Notes: generated by a model not told the origin, from the letters alone. Positions 32,406 through 44,612 are shown, numbered from the stretch's first letter. The stretch is 64,000 nt of DNA from Klebsiella spallanzanii (GCF_902158555.1 NZ_CABGGS010000023.1:124001-188000), one strand, 5' to 3'. Translations and numbers: made by a program.

Positions 32406-33805
32406 AGACTCGCCAGCTGCTGAGCGTCGGTATCGATATCGGCACCACCACCACTCAGGTGATCTTCTCCCGCCTTGAGCTGGTGAACCGTGCGGCAGTG
32501 TCGCAGGTGCCGCGCTACGAATTTATCAAACGCGAAATTAGCTGGCAAAGCCCGGTCTTCTTTACCCCTGTTGATAAGCAGGGCGGTCTGAAAGAGAACG
32601 AACTTAAGGCGTTGATTCTGGCCCAGTATCAAGCTGCAGGTATTGCCCCCGAATCGGTGGACTCCGGGGCAATCATCATCACCGGAGAAAGCGCGAAAAC
32701 CCGCAACGCTCGTCCGGCAGTGATGGCGCTGTCGCAGTCGCTGGGAGACTTTGTGGTGGCCAGCGCCGGTCCGCATCTGGAGTCGGTGATTGCCGGTCAC
32801 GGCGCCGGGGCGCAAACCCTGTCGGAACAGCGTCTTTGTCGGGTACTGAACATCGACATCGGCGGCGGCACCTCGAACTATGCCCTGTTCGAGGCCGGAA
32901 AAGTCAGCGGTACTGCCTGCCTGAACGTCGGCGGCCGTCTGCTGGAAACCGACGGTCAGGGGCGCGTGGTCCATGCCCATCAGCCGGGCCAGATGATTGT
33001 CGATGAGGTTTTTGGCCCCGGCGCCGATGCGCTGGCGCTGACTGCCGGGCAACTGGCGCAGGTGGCTCATCGCATGGCGGAACTGATTGTCGAGGTTATC
33101 GACGGCACACTCTCTCCACTGGCGCAAAAGCTAATGCAAACCAGCTTACTGCCCGCAGGGGTTAAGCCTGAGGTGATTACCCTTTCCGGCGGAGTGGGCG
33201 AGTGCTACCGCAACCAGCCCGCCGATCCGTTCTGTTTTTCTGATATTGGACCACTGTTGGCGACGGCGCTGCACGACCATCCGCGCCTGCGCGAAATGAA
33301 CGTGCAGTTCCCGGCGCAAACCGTGCGCGCCACGGTGATTGGCGCGGGGGCGCACACGCTCTCGCTTTCCGGCAGCACTATCTGGCTGGAGGGGGTTGCG
33401 TTGCCACTGCGTAATCTGCCGGTGGCAATCCCACAGGAAGAATCCTGCCTGCTGGATGCCTGGGAGCAGGCGCTGATGCAGCTCGATCTTGATCCTAAAA
33501 CGGATGCTTACGTGCTGGCGCTTCCCGCATCGCTTCCGGTGCGCTACGCCGCATTACTCATGGTTATTGACGCGCTTGTCGCCTTTATCGCGCGTTTTCC
33601 CAATCCGCATCCCCTGCTGGTGGTAGCCGAGCAGGATTTTGGCAAAGCGCTGGGCATGCTGCTGCGCCCGCAGTTACAACAACTCCCGCTGGCGGTCATC
33701 GATGAGGTGAGCGTCCGGGCGGGGGACTATATCGACATTGGTACGCCTCTTTTTGGCGGATCGGTTGTGCCGGTGACGGTGAAATCACTCGCATTTCCTT
33801 CCTGA
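32402..33805 (+). CDS. eutA: EutA, ethanolamine ammonia-lyase reactivating factor
   Basis: A 467-residue ASKHA-type ATPase that exchanges damaged cobalamin out of EutBC. The phosphate loop VGIDIGTTTTQVIFSRLE (about 9-26) and NIDIGGGTSNYALFE (about 155-169) are intact. GTG start at 32402 gives (M)KTRQLLSVGIDIG, as in E. coli where the protein begins MNTRQLL. Overlap with eutH makes it translationally coupled; eutB follows 11 bp later. Confidence 0.95.
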   Translation: MKTRQLLSVGIDIGTTTTQVIFSRLELVNRAAVSQVPRYEFIKREISWQSPVFFTPVDKQGGLKENELKALILAQYQAAGIAPESVDSGAIIITGESAKTRNARPAVMALSQSLGDFVVASAGPHLESVIAGHGAGAQTLSEQRLCRVLNIDIGGGTSNYALFEAGKVSGTACLNVGGRLLETDGQGRVVHAHQPGQMIVDEVFGPGADALALTAGQLAQVAHRMAELIVEVIDGTLSPLAQKLMQTSLLPAGVKPEVITLSGGVGECYRNQPADPFCFSDIGPLLATALHDHPRLREMNVQFPAQTVRATVIGAGAHTLSLSGSTIWLEGVALPLRNLPVAIPQEESCLLDAWEQALMQLDLDPKTDAYVLALPASLPVRYAALLMVIDALVAFIARFPNPHPLLVVAEQDFGKALGMLLRPQLQQLPLAVIDEVSVRAGDYIDIGTPLFGGSVVPVTVKSLAFPS

Positions 33806-33816
33806 GGGAACGACTT

Positions 33817-35178
33817 ATGAAACTAAAGACCACATTGTTCGGCAATGTTTATCAGTTTAAGGATGTAAAAGAGGTGCTGGCTAAAGCCAACGAACTGCGT
33901 TCGGGGGATGTGCTGGCGGGCGTGGCGGCGGAGAGTTCGCAGCAGCGCGTGGCGGCGAAGCAGGTGCTGTCCGATATGACGGTCGCCGATATTCGTAATA
34001 ACCCGGTGATCCCTTACGAGGAGGACTGTGTGACGCGCCTGATTCAGGACGACGTCAACGAAACCGCCTATAACCGTATTAAGAACTGGACCATTAGCGA
34101 CCTGCGCGAATACGTGCTGAATGATGAAGTCAGCAGCGACGATATCGCGTTTGTGCGCAAAGGACTGACCTCCGAAGTGGTGGCGGCGGTGGCGAAGATC
34201 TGTTCCAACGCTGACCTGATCTACGGTGCGAAGAAAATGCCGGTGATCAAAAAAGCCAACACCACCATCGGCCTTCCGGGGACCTTTAGCTGCCGCCTGC
34301 AGCCGAACGATACCCGTGACGATGTGCAGAGTATTGCCGCGCAAATCTACGAAGGTCTCTCCTTCGGCGCGGGCGATGCGGTGATCGGCGTTAACCCGGT
34401 GACCGATGACGTGGAGAACCTGACCCGCGTATTAGATACCGTTTACGGCGTTATCGACAAATTCAATATCCCGACTCAGGGCTGCGTACTGGCGCACGTT
34501 ACCACGCAAATTGAAGCGATACGCCGCGGCGCGCCGGGGGGACTTATCTTCCAGAGCATCTGCGGCAGTGAAAAGGGGTTAAAAGAGTTCGGCGTGGAGC
34601 TGGCGATGCTCGACGAAGCGCGGGCGGTGGGTGCTGAGTTCAATCGCATCGCCGGGGAAAACTGCTTGTACTTTGAAACCGGGCAGGGCTCGGCGCTGTC
34701 GGCTGGCGCGAACTTTGGTGCCGATCAGGTGACGATGGAAGCGCGCAACTACGGTCTGGCGCGGCACTACGATCCGTTCCTCGTCAACACCGTGGTGGGC
34801 TTTATCGGGCCGGAGTATCTCTACAACGACAGGCAGATTATCCGCGCCGGTCTGGAAGATCACTTTATGGGCAAGCTCAGCGGCATCTCAATGGGCTGCG
34901 ACTGCTGCTACACCAACCATGCTGACGCCGATCAGAACCTCAACGAAAACCTGATGATTCTGCTCGCCAGCGCGGGCTGTAACTACATCATGGGCATGCC
35001 GCTCGGCGACGACATCATGCTCAACTATCAGACCACTGCGTTTCACGATACCGCTACCGTCCGCCAGCTGCTGAATTTACGGCCATCGCCGGAGTTCGAA
35101 CGCTGGCTGGAAAGCATGGGCATTATGGCAAACGGTCGTCTGACCAAACGGGCGGGCGATCCGTCACTGTTCTTTTGA
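33817..35178 (+). CDS. eutB: EutB, ethanolamine ammonia-lyase large subunit
   Basis: A 453-residue TIM-barrel subunit that binds ethanolamine and adenosylcobalamin. Conserved stretches include KLKTTLFGNVYQFKDVKEVLAKA, the active-site region around ENCLYFETGQGSALS (about 286-300) and the cysteine-rich GISMGCDCCYTNHADADQ (about 352-369). Length equals E. coli EutB. Forms the alpha6-beta6 lyase with EutC. Confidence 0.98.
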   Translation: MKLKTTLFGNVYQFKDVKEVLAKANELRSGDVLAGVAAESSQQRVAAKQVLSDMTVADIRNNPVIPYEEDCVTRLIQDDVNETAYNRIKNWTISDLREYVLNDEVSSDDIAFVRKGLTSEVVAAVAKICSNADLIYGAKKMPVIKKANTTIGLPGTFSCRLQPNDTRDDVQSIAAQIYEGLSFGAGDAVIGVNPVTDDVENLTRVLDTVYGVIDKFNIPTQGCVLAHVTTQIEAIRRGAPGGLIFQSICGSEKGLKEFGVELAMLDEARAVGAEFNRIAGENCLYFETGQGSALSAGANFGADQVTMEARNYGLARHYDPFLVNTVVGFIGPEYLYNDRQIIRAGLEDHFMGKLSGISMGCDCCYTNHADADQNLNENLMILLASAGCNYIMGMPLGDDIMLNYQTTAFHDTATVRQLLNLRPSPEFERWLESMGIMANGRLTKRAGDPSLFF

Positions 35179-35198
35179 TGACGCGGGGATGACACATG

Positions 35199-36092
35199 AT
35201 GGATCAAAAGCAGATTGAAGAAATTGTACGTGGCGTGATGGCGTCAATGGGACAACAGCAAACGGCCGCGGCAGAGCCGCAGGCGCCGGTAGCGAAATGT
35301 TCCAGCCAGTGTGACATCACGGCAGAGAGCTGCGCGCTGGATTTAGGCTCAGCAGAGGCGAAAGGCTGGATTGGCGTACAGCAGCCGCATCGTGCGGAAG
35401 TGCTGGCTGAACTGAAGCGCAGTACGGCGGCGCGCGTGTGTACCGGTCGTGCCGGTCCGCGCCCGCGCACCCTTGCGCTGCTGCGCTTCCTCGCCGACCA
35501 CTCGCGTTCTAAAGATACGGTGCTGAAAGAGGTGCCGGAAGCGTGGGTGAAAACCCAGGGCCTGCTGGAGGTGCGCTCCGAGATTAGCGACAAGAACCTC
35601 TATTTGACGCGCCCTGATATGGGCCGTCGCCTGAGTCCGGAAGCGGTTGACGCGCTGAAGTCGCAGTGCGTAATGAGCCCGGATGTGCAGGTGGTGGTTT
35701 CTGATGGCCTCTCCACGGATGCGATTACCGTCAACTATGAAGAGATCCTGCCGCCGCTGCTCTCAGGGTTGAAACAGGCCGGGCTGAAGGTGGGTACGCC
35801 GTTCTTCGTTCGCTACGGACGCGTCAAAATCGAAGATCAGATTGGCGAAATCCTCGGCGCGAAGGTGGTGATTCTGCTGGTAGGCGAACGTCCTGGGCTG
35901 GGGCAGTCGGAAAGCCTCTCCTGCTACGCCGTGTATTCACCGCGCGTAGCGACTACCGTCGAAGCGGATCGTACCTGTATTTCGAATATTCACCAGGGCG
36001 GTACGCCGCCGGTAGAAGCCGCCGCGGTGATTGTCGATTTGGCCAAACGCATGCTGGAGCAGAAGGCTTCCGGCATCAACATGACTCGTTAA
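35199..36092 (+). CDS. eutC: EutC, ethanolamine ammonia-lyase small subunit
   Basis: A 297-residue small subunit that holds the cobalamin lower face. Two adjacent ATG codons (35196 and 35199) are possible; 35199 gives the family start [19 protein letters not shown]. This amphipathic N-terminal helix is the known targeting signal that takes the lyase into the microcompartment. A variable, alanine-rich linker with several cysteines (about 20-45) follows before the conserved core beginning near residue 60. Confidence 0.95.
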   Translation: MDQKQIEEIVRGVMASMGQQQTAAAEPQAPVAKCSSQCDITAESCALDLGSAEAKGWIGVQQPHRAEVLAELKRSTAARVCTGRAGPRPRTLALLRFLADHSRSKDTVLKEVPEAWVKTQGLLEVRSEISDKNLYLTRPDMGRRLSPEAVDALKSQCVMSPDVQVVVSDGLSTDAITVNYEEILPPLLSGLKQAGLKVGTPFFVRYGRVKIEDQIGEILGAKVVILLVGERPGLGQSESLSCYAVYSPRVATTVEADRTCISNIHQGGTPPVEAAAVIVDLAKRMLEQKASGINMTR

Positions 36093-36101
36093 GGAGGCAT
36101 C

Positions 36102-36761
36102 ATGCCTGCATTAGATTTAATTCGCCCTTCGGTGACGGCCATGCGCGTGATTGCTTCGGTGAATGACGGTTTTGCCCGTGAACTTAAATTACCGCCACAT
36201 ATACGTAGCCTCGGACTCATCACGGCAGATTCTGATGATGTGACCTATATTGCCGCTGACGAAGCGACAAAACAGGCGATGGTGGAAGTGGTCTATGGCC
36301 GCTCCCTCTACGCCGGCGCGGCTCACGGCCCGTCGCCAACCGCAGGCGAGGTGCTGATTATGCTGGGTGGTCCAAACCCGGCGGAAGTTCGCGCCGGTCT
36401 GGATGCGATGGTGGCACATATTGAAAATGGGGCGGCGTTCCAGTGGGCTAATGACGCGGAAGATACGGCGTTTCTGGCGCACGTGGTTTCGCGTACCGGC
36501 TCGTATCTCTCGTCGACTTCAGGCATCGCGCTGGGGGATCCGATCGCGTATCTGGTCGCTCCGCCGCTGGAAGCCACTTTTGGTATTGATGCTGCCATGA
36601 AATCGGCCGATGTCCAGCTGGTGACCTACGTGCCGCCGCCGTCGGAAACCAACTATTCTGCTGCGTTTTTGACGGGAAGCCAGGCCGCCTGTAAAGCCGC
36701 CTGCAACGCCTTTACCGATGCCGTTCTGGATATTGCCCGTCATCCAATCCAGCGCGCGTAA
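36102..36761 (+). CDS. eutL: EutL, tandem-BMC trimeric shell protein with gated pore
   Basis: A 219-residue protein with two BMC folds (about 1-105 and 110-215) that forms pseudohexameric trimers. The central pore opens and closes in crystal structures, and ethanolamine binds nearby. The N-terminal [21 protein letters not shown] and [21 protein letters not shown] match the family across full length. eutK begins 10 bp after its stop. Confidence 0.96.
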   Translation: MPALDLIRPSVTAMRVIASVNDGFARELKLPPHIRSLGLITADSDDVTYIAADEATKQAMVEVVYGRSLYAGAAHGPSPTAGEVLIMLGGPNPAEVRAGLDAMVAHIENGAAFQWANDAEDTAFLAHVVSRTGSYLSSTSGIALGDPIAYLVAPPLEATFGIDAAMKSADVQLVTYVPPPSETNYSAAFLTGSQAACKAACNAFTDAVLDIARHPIQRA

Positions 36762-36771
36762 GGGGGTTGTG

Positions 36772-37260
36772 ATGATCAACGCCCTGGGATTACTGGAAGT
36801 GGACGGCATGGTTGCCGCCGTTGACGCGGCGGATGCCATGCTGAAGGCGGCCAACGTGCGCTTGCTCAGCCATCAGGTCCTCGACCCCGGCAGGCTGACG
36901 CTGGTGGTGGAAGGCGACCTGGCGGCGTGCCGGGCGGCGCTGGATGCCGGAAGCGCTGCGGCCGAGCGTACGGGGCGAGTTATTAGCCGTCGGGAGATTG
37001 GCCGCCCTGAAGAGGATACCCAGCGGCTGATTGGCGGTTTTCAGCGGCAGCCGCAGCCGCAAGCGCCTGAGCCGCCTGCAGAATCGGAATCAGCAGCAGC
37101 CTTGCTGGCGCTGCTGGCATCGGTTCGTCAGGGAATGACGGCAGGGGAGGTGGCAGCGCATTTCGGCTGGTCGCTTGAGGAAGCCAGAAAGGCGCTGGAG
37201 CAGCTCTTTTCTGCCGGAGCGTTGCGTAAACGCAGTAGTCGCTATCGCTTAAAAAATTAA
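36772..37260 (+). CDS. eutK: EutK, shell protein with C-terminal helix-turn-helix tail
   Basis: A 162-residue protein. The first part (about 1-90) is a BMC domain (MINALGLLEVDGMVAAVDAAD); a proline/glutamine-rich linker (about 85-110) leads to a C-terminal winged-helix-like domain (about 113-162, VRQGMTAGEVAAHFGWSLEE). The E. coli protein is monomeric, and its tail resembles a nucleic-acid-binding fold. ATG at 36772 follows AAGGGGG and gives the family start; an upstream frame from 36718 would overlap eutL and is unsupported. Confidence 0.95.
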   Translation: MINALGLLEVDGMVAAVDAADAMLKAANVRLLSHQVLDPGRLTLVVEGDLAACRAALDAGSAAAERTGRVISRREIGRPEEDTQRLIGGFQRQPQPQAPEPPAESESAAALLALLASVRQGMTAGEVAAHFGWSLEEARKALEQLFSAGALRKRSSRYRLKN

Positions 37261-37308
37261 CTTGTCGGAGGTGCCGGGAACGCGAAAGGGCTCCCGGCTC
37301 AAAAGATC

Positions 37309-38361
37309 ATGAAAAAGAAAAAAACGGCAAACCTGCACCATCTTTATCATGAAGCATTACCCGAAGACGTTAAGCTGACGCCGATGGTGGAGGTGGATAA
37401 CGTCCACCAGCGGCGTACCACCGATGTTTATGAACATGCCCTGACGATTACCGCCTGGCAGCAGATTTACGATCAGCTTCATCCGGGAAAATTCCACGGT
37501 GAATTCACCGAAATTCTGCTCGATGATATTCAGGTTTTTCGCGAATATACTGGCCTGGCGCTGCGTCAATCCTGCCTGGTATGGCCTAACTCTTTTTGGT
37601 TCGGTATTCCGGCAACCCGCGGCGAGCAGGGGTTTATTGGCTCACAGTGTATTGGCAGCGCGGAAATCGCTACCCGACCCGGCGGTACGGAGTTTGAACT
37701 CAGTACGCCGGATGATTACACCATTCTTGGGGTGGTTATCTCGGAAGATGTGATTTCCCGCCAGGCCGGCTTCCTGCATCATCCGGAAAGAGTGCTGCAT
37801 ATGTTGCGTAACCAGTCGGCGCTGGAGGTGAAAGAGCAGCACAAAGCGGCGCTATGGGGCTTCGTGCAGCAGGCGCTGGCAACGTTTAGCGAGAACCCGG
37901 AAAACCTCCATCAACCCGCAGTACGCAAAGTGTTGGGCGATAATCTACTGCTGGCGATGGGGGCGATGCTGGAAGAGGCGCAGCCGATGGTTACCGCCGA
38001 GAGCATCAGCCATCAAAGCTATCGACGACTACTCTCCCGGGCGCGGGAGTATGTGCTGGAGAATATGTCGGAGCCGCTGACCGTTCTTGACTTATGTAAT
38101 CAGCTGCATGTTAGCCGCCGCACGCTGCAAAACGCTTTTCACGCCATTCTGGGTATTGGCCCGAACGCGTGGCTGAAGCGCATTCGGCTCAACGCGGTGC
38201 GTCGGGAACTTATTAGTCCGTGGTCGCAAAGCGCGACGGTCAAAGATGCCGCTATGCAGTGGGGATTCTGGCATCTGGGGCAGTTTGCCACCGATTATCA
38301 ACAGCTATTCGCTGAGAAACCGTCGCTAACGCTGCATCAGCGAATGCGGCAGTGGGCGTAA
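37309..38361 (+). CDS. eutR: EutR, AraC-family activator of the eut operon
   Basis: A 350-residue regulator that activates eut transcription when ethanolamine and adenosylcobalamin are both present. The C-terminal AraC HTH pair is clear (about 245-345; [19 protein letters not shown] and [18 protein letters not shown]). The N-terminal sensing domain is nearly identical to E. coli EutR ([19 protein letters not shown]). It is the last gene, 48 bp after eutK, and followed by a terminator. The placement implies positive feedback. Confidence 0.96.
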   Translation: MKKKKTANLHHLYHEALPEDVKLTPMVEVDNVHQRRTTDVYEHALTITAWQQIYDQLHPGKFHGEFTEILLDDIQVFREYTGLALRQSCLVWPNSFWFGIPATRGEQGFIGSQCIGSAEIATRPGGTEFELSTPDDYTILGVVISEDVISRQAGFLHHPERVLHMLRNQSALEVKEQHKAALWGFVQQALATFSENPENLHQPAVRKVLGDNLLLAMGAMLEEAQPMVTAESISHQSYRRLLSRAREYVLENMSEPLTVLDLCNQLHVSRRTLQNAFHAILGIGPNAWLKRIRLNAVRRELISPWSQSATVKDAAMQWGFWHLGQFATDYQQLFAEKPSLTLHQRMRQWA

Positions 38362-38368
38362 TGAGTGG

Positions 38369-38387
38369 AGCGCCGGATGGCGGCGCT
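38369..38387. terminator. Terminator between eutR and hemF
   Basis: AGCGCCG (38369-38375) pairs with CGGCGCT (38381-38387) around GATGG, followed by TTGCGT. It lies between convergent genes. The T-run is short, so termination may be partial. Confidence 0.6.
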
Positions 38388-38419
38388 TTGCGTCTAATCC
38401 AGTCTGAGGAAGCGTGCGT

Positions 38420-40194
<1,775 letters not shown>

Positions 40195-40232
40195 TCGGCC
40201 TGAATTGCAAACAAGTGGTAACCAATGTTATA

Positions 40233-40255
40233 TCGTATCGTGTTTTCTGATACGA
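40233..40255. promoter_or_regulatory. Inverted repeat in the amiA/ypeA promoter region
   Basis: TCGTATC (40233-40239) and GATACGA (40249-40255) form a perfect 7-bp inverted repeat spaced by nine T-rich bases, 38 bp before the amiA start. It could be a dimeric repressor site or a leader hairpin; no match to a known operator was recognised. Confidence 0.4.
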
Positions 40256-40405
40256 CCATTCAAAATAAGAATTGTTTTACTTTTCATTTCAATACATGAC
40301 AAAGTCACATTATGCCATTTTTTGCGGCTCATTGCGCCTGATATTGGCTATCGGGCGTAATCGCGCCATAATCACTGTTTTTAACCGTCAATGGTGGGCA
40401 ATACC

Positions 40406-40831
40406 ATGGAGATACGCGTTTTTCGCCAGCAAGATTTCGAAGAGGTCATTACCCTGTGGGAGCGCTGCGATCTCCTGCGGCCATGGAACGATCCGGAAAT
40501 GGATATTGAACGTAAGCTGAACCATGATGCCAGCCTGTTTCTGGTTGCCGAGGTCAATGGGGAAGTGGTTGGCACGGTGATGGGCGGCTACGATGGTCAT
40601 CGCGGGTCTGCTTATTATCTTGGCGTGCACCCTGAATATCGCGGTCGAGGTATTGCTAATGCGCTGCTTAATCGGCTGGAGAAAAAGCTGATAGCTCGCG
40701 GCTGCCCGAAAATTAATATTATGGTACGCGAAGATAATGACGTGGTTCAGGGAATGTATGAACGCCTGGGCTATGAGCATTCTGACGTGCTGTGCCTTGG
40801 CAAACGCTTAATTGAAGATGAAGAATACTGA
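40406..40831 (+). CDS. ypeA: YpeA, GNAT-family acetyltransferase
   Basis: A 141-residue GNAT protein; substrate unknown, although E. coli YpeA has been reported among lysine acetyltransferases. The acetyl-CoA motif A is visible as [22 protein letters not shown] (about 73-94). ATG at 40406 gives [21 protein letters not shown], matching E. coli nearly residue for residue; five codons earlier an in-frame start exists without support. Overlaps yfeZ by 14 bp. Confidence 0.94.
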   Translation: MEIRVFRQQDFEEVITLWERCDLLRPWNDPEMDIERKLNHDASLFLVAEVNGEVVGTVMGGYDGHRGSAYYLGVHPEYRGRGIANALLNRLEKKLIARGCPKINIMVREDNDVVQGMYERLGYEHSDVLCLGKRLIEDEEY

Positions 40832-41267
40832 GTTTATCCCCTCCGATTTTGATACCCATGGTCGCCTGCGTTTGCCGTTTCTATTTTGGTGCGTGCTGCT
40901 GTTGCAGGCGCGGACGTGGGTACTATTTCTGATGGCCGGGGCGTCGCGGCAGCAGGGTGATGCGCTGCTGAATCTGTTTTATCCCGATCACGATAATTTT
41001 TGGCTGGGGCTGCTGCCCGGCATTCCGGCGGTGCTGGCGTTTGTTTTCAGCGGGCATCGTCAGCGATTCCCCCGGCTCTGGCCCATAATGCGTTGGCTGC
41101 TGGTGCTCTCTCAGATATTGCTGCTGGTCTGGCAGCCGCTGTTATGGATGAGCGGTGAATCGCCATCGGCAGTGACAATCTCCCTGCTGGTGGCAGATCT
41201 CTACGCGCTCTGGTGGTTGTTAAGCAGCCGTCGGCTGAAAGCCTGTTTTCGCCAGGAGCAGCTTTAA
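40818..41267 (+). CDS. yfeZ: YfeZ, DUF2919 inner-membrane protein
   Basis: A 149-residue membrane protein of the DUF2919 family, function unknown. Four hydrophobic segments are visible near 19-40, 58-78, 90-112 and 119-137. [22 protein letters not shown] is the conserved N-terminal signature. ATG at 40818, inside ypeA, is preferred to a TTG two codons earlier. Translation is likely coupled to ypeA. Confidence 0.9.
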   Translation: MKNTEFIPSDFDTHGRLRLPFLFWCVLLLQARTWVLFLMAGASRQQGDALLNLFYPDHDNFWLGLLPGIPAVLAFVFSGHRQRFPRLWPIMRWLLVLSQILLLVWQPLLWMSGESPSAVTISLLVADLYALWWLLSSRRLKACFRQEQL

Positions 41268-41328
41268 GGGCACTTTTTGCCGATCGCGTACTCCAACTTG
41301 CGTTGAATTAATCAGAAAGGACTAAGTC

Positions 41329-41904
41329 ATGAAATCGCTACGTTTATTTCTCTGCGCGCTACCGCTGGCTTTAACCGGCTGCTCGACGATGAGTTCGGTT
41401 AACTGGTCGGCGGCATATCCGTGGAACTGGTTTGGTTCCTCAACGGAAGTCACCGAGCGGGGCGTAGGCAACCTGACGGCAGCCACGCCGCTGAGCGAGC
41501 AGGCTATCAGCGATGCGCTTGGCAGCAGCTACCGCCTGCGCAGCGGTATGAAAACGGCTAACGGCAATATTGTGCGCTACTTTGAAGCGTTAAAAGATGA
41601 CAAGGTTGCCCTGACCATCAACGGCGAGAGCGGTACGATTAGCCGTATCGACGTGCGCGACAGCAATATTAAAGCCGCCAGCGGCGTGAAAATTGGCACT
41701 CCGTTTAGCGACATCTACAGCAAAGCATTTGGTCACTGTCAGAAAGGCACTCACGACAACGGTGCGGTAGTGGAGTGTAAGGCCGAGGGAAGCCAGCATA
41801 TTAGCTATGCATTTACCGGAAACTGGAGCGGCCCTGAAGAGTTAATGCCTTCCGATGACACGCTGAAAAACTGGACGGTGAGCAAGATTATCTGGCGTCG
41901 CTAA
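41329..41904 (+). CDS. yfeY: YfeY, outer-membrane-type lipoprotein
   Basis: A 191-residue lipoprotein of the DUF1131/RpoE-regulated lipoprotein family. The signal peptide MKSLRLFLCALPLALTGC ends at a lipidated cysteine at residue 18; Ser at +2 predicts outer-membrane sorting. In E. coli yfeY belongs to the sigma-E regulon; a convincing sigma-E promoter was not found here. Function unknown. It lies 61 bp after yfeZ. Confidence 0.9.
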   Translation: MKSLRLFLCALPLALTGCSTMSSVNWSAAYPWNWFGSSTEVTERGVGNLTAATPLSEQAISDALGSSYRLRSGMKTANGNIVRYFEALKDDKVALTINGESGTISRIDVRDSNIKAASGVKIGTPFSDIYSKAFGHCQKGTHDNGAVVECKAEGSQHISYAFTGNWSGPEELMPSDDTLKNWTVSKIIWRR

Positions 41905-41919
41905 TTTGATCTGAAGTGA

Positions 41920-42898
<979 letters not shown>

Positions 42899-42905
42899 AC
42901 TTTTC

Positions 42906-43057
42906 CCCTCACCCTAACCCTCTCCCCACAGGGGAGAGGGGACTGACCGGCGTAGTCTGTGAGTGCTGTGTCGCAGGGGACCGATTGGCGGTTGTTGCCG
43001 AGCTTGAGCGCGGATTGCCTTTCTCCCTCTCCCTTAGGGAGAGGGCCGGGGTGAGGG
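42906..43057. repeat. Composite palindromic repeat downstream of yfeX
   Basis: Two related elements face each other. Outer arms CCCTCACCC (42906-42914) and GGGTGAGGG (43049-43057) are exact inverted repeats. Each element also carries its own hairpin: CCCTCTCCCC/GGGGAGAGGG (42918-42940) and CCCTCTCCC/GGGAGAGGG (43025-43045). The right element contains the stop codon and last codons of the DUF559 gene. This repeat family is common next to genes in enterobacteria. It may act as a terminator for both yfeX and the DUF559 gene. Confidence 0.8.
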
Positions 43058-43396
43058 TATTGGCGACTCAAGCGCCTCAAGTATCCTCTCCATCACCGCC
43101 TCCTCATCATGTTCAAACTCATTATTCCAGAAACGTAAAACTCGCCATCCCTGACCCTGCAACCAGCGGGTGCGACGGGCATCGTAGAGGCTCCTTTCAT
43201 CGTGTTGGCCGCCATTCAGCTCAATCGCCAGGCGTACTGCGCAGCAGGCAAAATCGAGGATATAGGGGCCTATGGGATGCTGGCGGCGAAATTTGTAGCA
43301 AGCAAAGCGCCGGTTACGCAGCAAATACCATAGTCTACGTTCCTGGAGCGTTAAGCTGCGCCTGAGCTGGCGAGCGAATAATTGCGCGTTTTTCAT
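43034..43396 (-). CDS. DUF559 (Vsr-like fold) putative endonuclease-like protein
   Basis: A 120-residue protein with the DUF559 domain, which shares the restriction-endonuclease-like fold of the Vsr repair enzyme. Family marks in order: LTLQERRLWYLLRNRR, FRRQHPIGPYILDFAC (about 36-51), LAIELNGGQH (about 56-65) and GWRVLRFWNNE. The Asp, Glu and Gln-His residues fit a PD-(D/E)xK site. The tail ESPIPSPRPSP is encoded by the palindromic repeat, and the TAA lies in its loop. ATG at 43396 is chosen; a GTG six bases upstream is possible. No clear ribosome site. No biochemical function is known for the family. It occupies a place where E. coli has murQP/ucpA genes. Confidence 0.8.
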   Translation of the reverse strand: MKNAQLFARQLRRSLTLQERRLWYLLRNRRFACYKFRRQHPIGPYILDFACCAVRLAIELNGGQHDERSLYDARRTRWLQGQGWRVLRFWNNEFEHDEEAVMERILEALESPIPSPRPSP

Positions 43397-43595
43397 CCAC
43401 ACACCATGCCTGCTTATCAGCCGGTTGTCTGAATCTCATCCCGATTCTGGAAGCACGATTCAGAAAAGCTTTGCCATTCTCTTATTCTCTTTTCGACTTC
43501 CAAATCGCCAAACGGTATATAAAACCGTTACTCCTTTCATAGCCGTTATAAATATGATGATCACCAGAAAATCATCAAATTGATAAGGGTGCGCA
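43397..43595 (+). promoter_or_regulatory. cysP promoter region
   Basis: A 199-bp AT-rich spacer upstream of the sulfate operon. The segment 43505-43560, with repeated ACCGTTA/CCGTTAT words, is a plausible CysB-binding and promoter region. The CysB consensus is too loose to place a site with confidence. A TAAGGG ribosome site precedes cysP. Confidence 0.45.
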
Positions 43596-44612
43596 ATGGC
43601 CGTTAATTCACTGAAAAAAGGATATCTGGCGCTGGCTGCTTCTGTGCTGCTGGTTGCGCAGGCTCAGGCGACGGAACTGTTGAACAGTTCCTACGATGTT
43701 TCCCGCGAGCTGTTTGCCGCCCTTAACCCACCGTTTGAACAGCAGTGGGCAAAAGATAACGGCGGCGACAAGCTGACGATAAAACAATCTCATGCCGGGT
43801 CATCAAAACAGGCGCTGGCGATTCTGCAAGGTCTGAAGGCCGACGTTGTCACTTACAATCAGGTGACCGACGTACAGATTCTGCACGATAAAGGCAAATT
43901 GATCCCCGCCGACTGGCAAAGCCGTCTGCCGAATAATAGTTCGCCGTTTTATTCCACGATGGGATTCCTGGTGCGCAAGGGCAACCCAAAAAATATCCAC
44001 GACTGGAACGATCTGGTGCGCTCCGATGTGAAACTGATTTTCCCGAACCCGAAAACCTCAGGTAACGCCCGTTACACCTATCTGGCTGCGTGGGGGGCCG
44101 CGGACAAAGCTGATGGCGGTGATAAAGCGAAAACCGAGCAGTTCATGACCCAGTTTCTGAAGAACGTCGAAGTGTTCGATACCGGTGGTCGCGGTGCAAC
44201 CACCACCTTTGCCGAACGCGGACTTGGCGATGTGCTGATTAGCTTCGAATCGGAAGTGAATAACATCCGCAAACAGTATGAAGAGCAGGGGTTCGAGGTC
44301 GTTGTTCCTAAAACCAATATTCTTGCTGAGTTCCCGGTGGCCTGGGTGGATAAAAACGTACAGGCCAATGGAACGGAGAAAGCAGCTAAAGCCTATCTGA
44401 ACTGGCTCTACAGCCCGCAGGCGCAGACGATCATCACCGACTATTACTATCGTGTGAACAACCCGAAAGTGATGGATTCGTTAAAAGATAAATTCCCGCA
44501 GACCGAACTGTTCCGCGTGGAAGATCAATTTGGCTCCTGGCCGGAAGTGATGAAAACCCACTTTGCCAGCGGCGGCGAGCTGGACAAACTGTTGGCGGCG
44601 GGGCGTAAGTAA
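43596..44612 (+). CDS. cysP: CysP, periplasmic thiosulfate/sulfate-binding protein
   Basis: A 338-residue substrate-binding protein for the CysUWA importer. A signal peptide (residues 1-25, cleaved after AQA) precedes the mature protein. The ligand-binding region [24 protein letters not shown] and [19 protein letters not shown], typical of the sulfate/thiosulfate family, is intact. First gene of cysPUWA; its stop overlaps the cysU start (TAATG). CysB and O-acetylserine are expected to control it. Confidence 0.97.
   Translation: MAVNSLKKGYLALAASVLLVAQAQATELLNSSYDVSRELFAALNPPFEQQWAKDNGGDKLTIKQSHAGSSKQALAILQGLKADVVTYNQVTDVQILHDKGKLIPADWQSRLPNNSSPFYSTMGFLVRKGNPKNIHDWNDLVRSDVKLIFPNPKTSGNARYTYLAAWGAADKADGGDKAKTEQFMTQFLKNVEVFDTGGRGATTTFAERGLGDVLISFESEVNNIRKQYEEQGFEVVVPKTNILAEFPVAWVDKNVQANGTEKAAKAYLNWLYSPQAQTIITDYYYRVNNPKVMDSLKDKFPQTELFRVEDQFGSWPEVMKTHFASGGELDKLLAAGRK

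Noticed and set aside
32033-33127. 364-codon open frame antisense to eutH/eutA
   Set aside because: It is the codon-bias shadow of GC-rich genes on the other strand; its composition is rich in His, Arg and Gln, and it has no family resemblance or ribosome site.
40276-40290. CpxR-like box upstream of amiA
   Set aside because: One half matches GTAAA, but the other half (GAAAT) has several mismatches; too weak to claim.
41290-41325. Sigma-E promoter for yfeY
   Set aside because: An AACTT word is present, but the spacing to the TCAGA word is too short for the sigma-E consensus.
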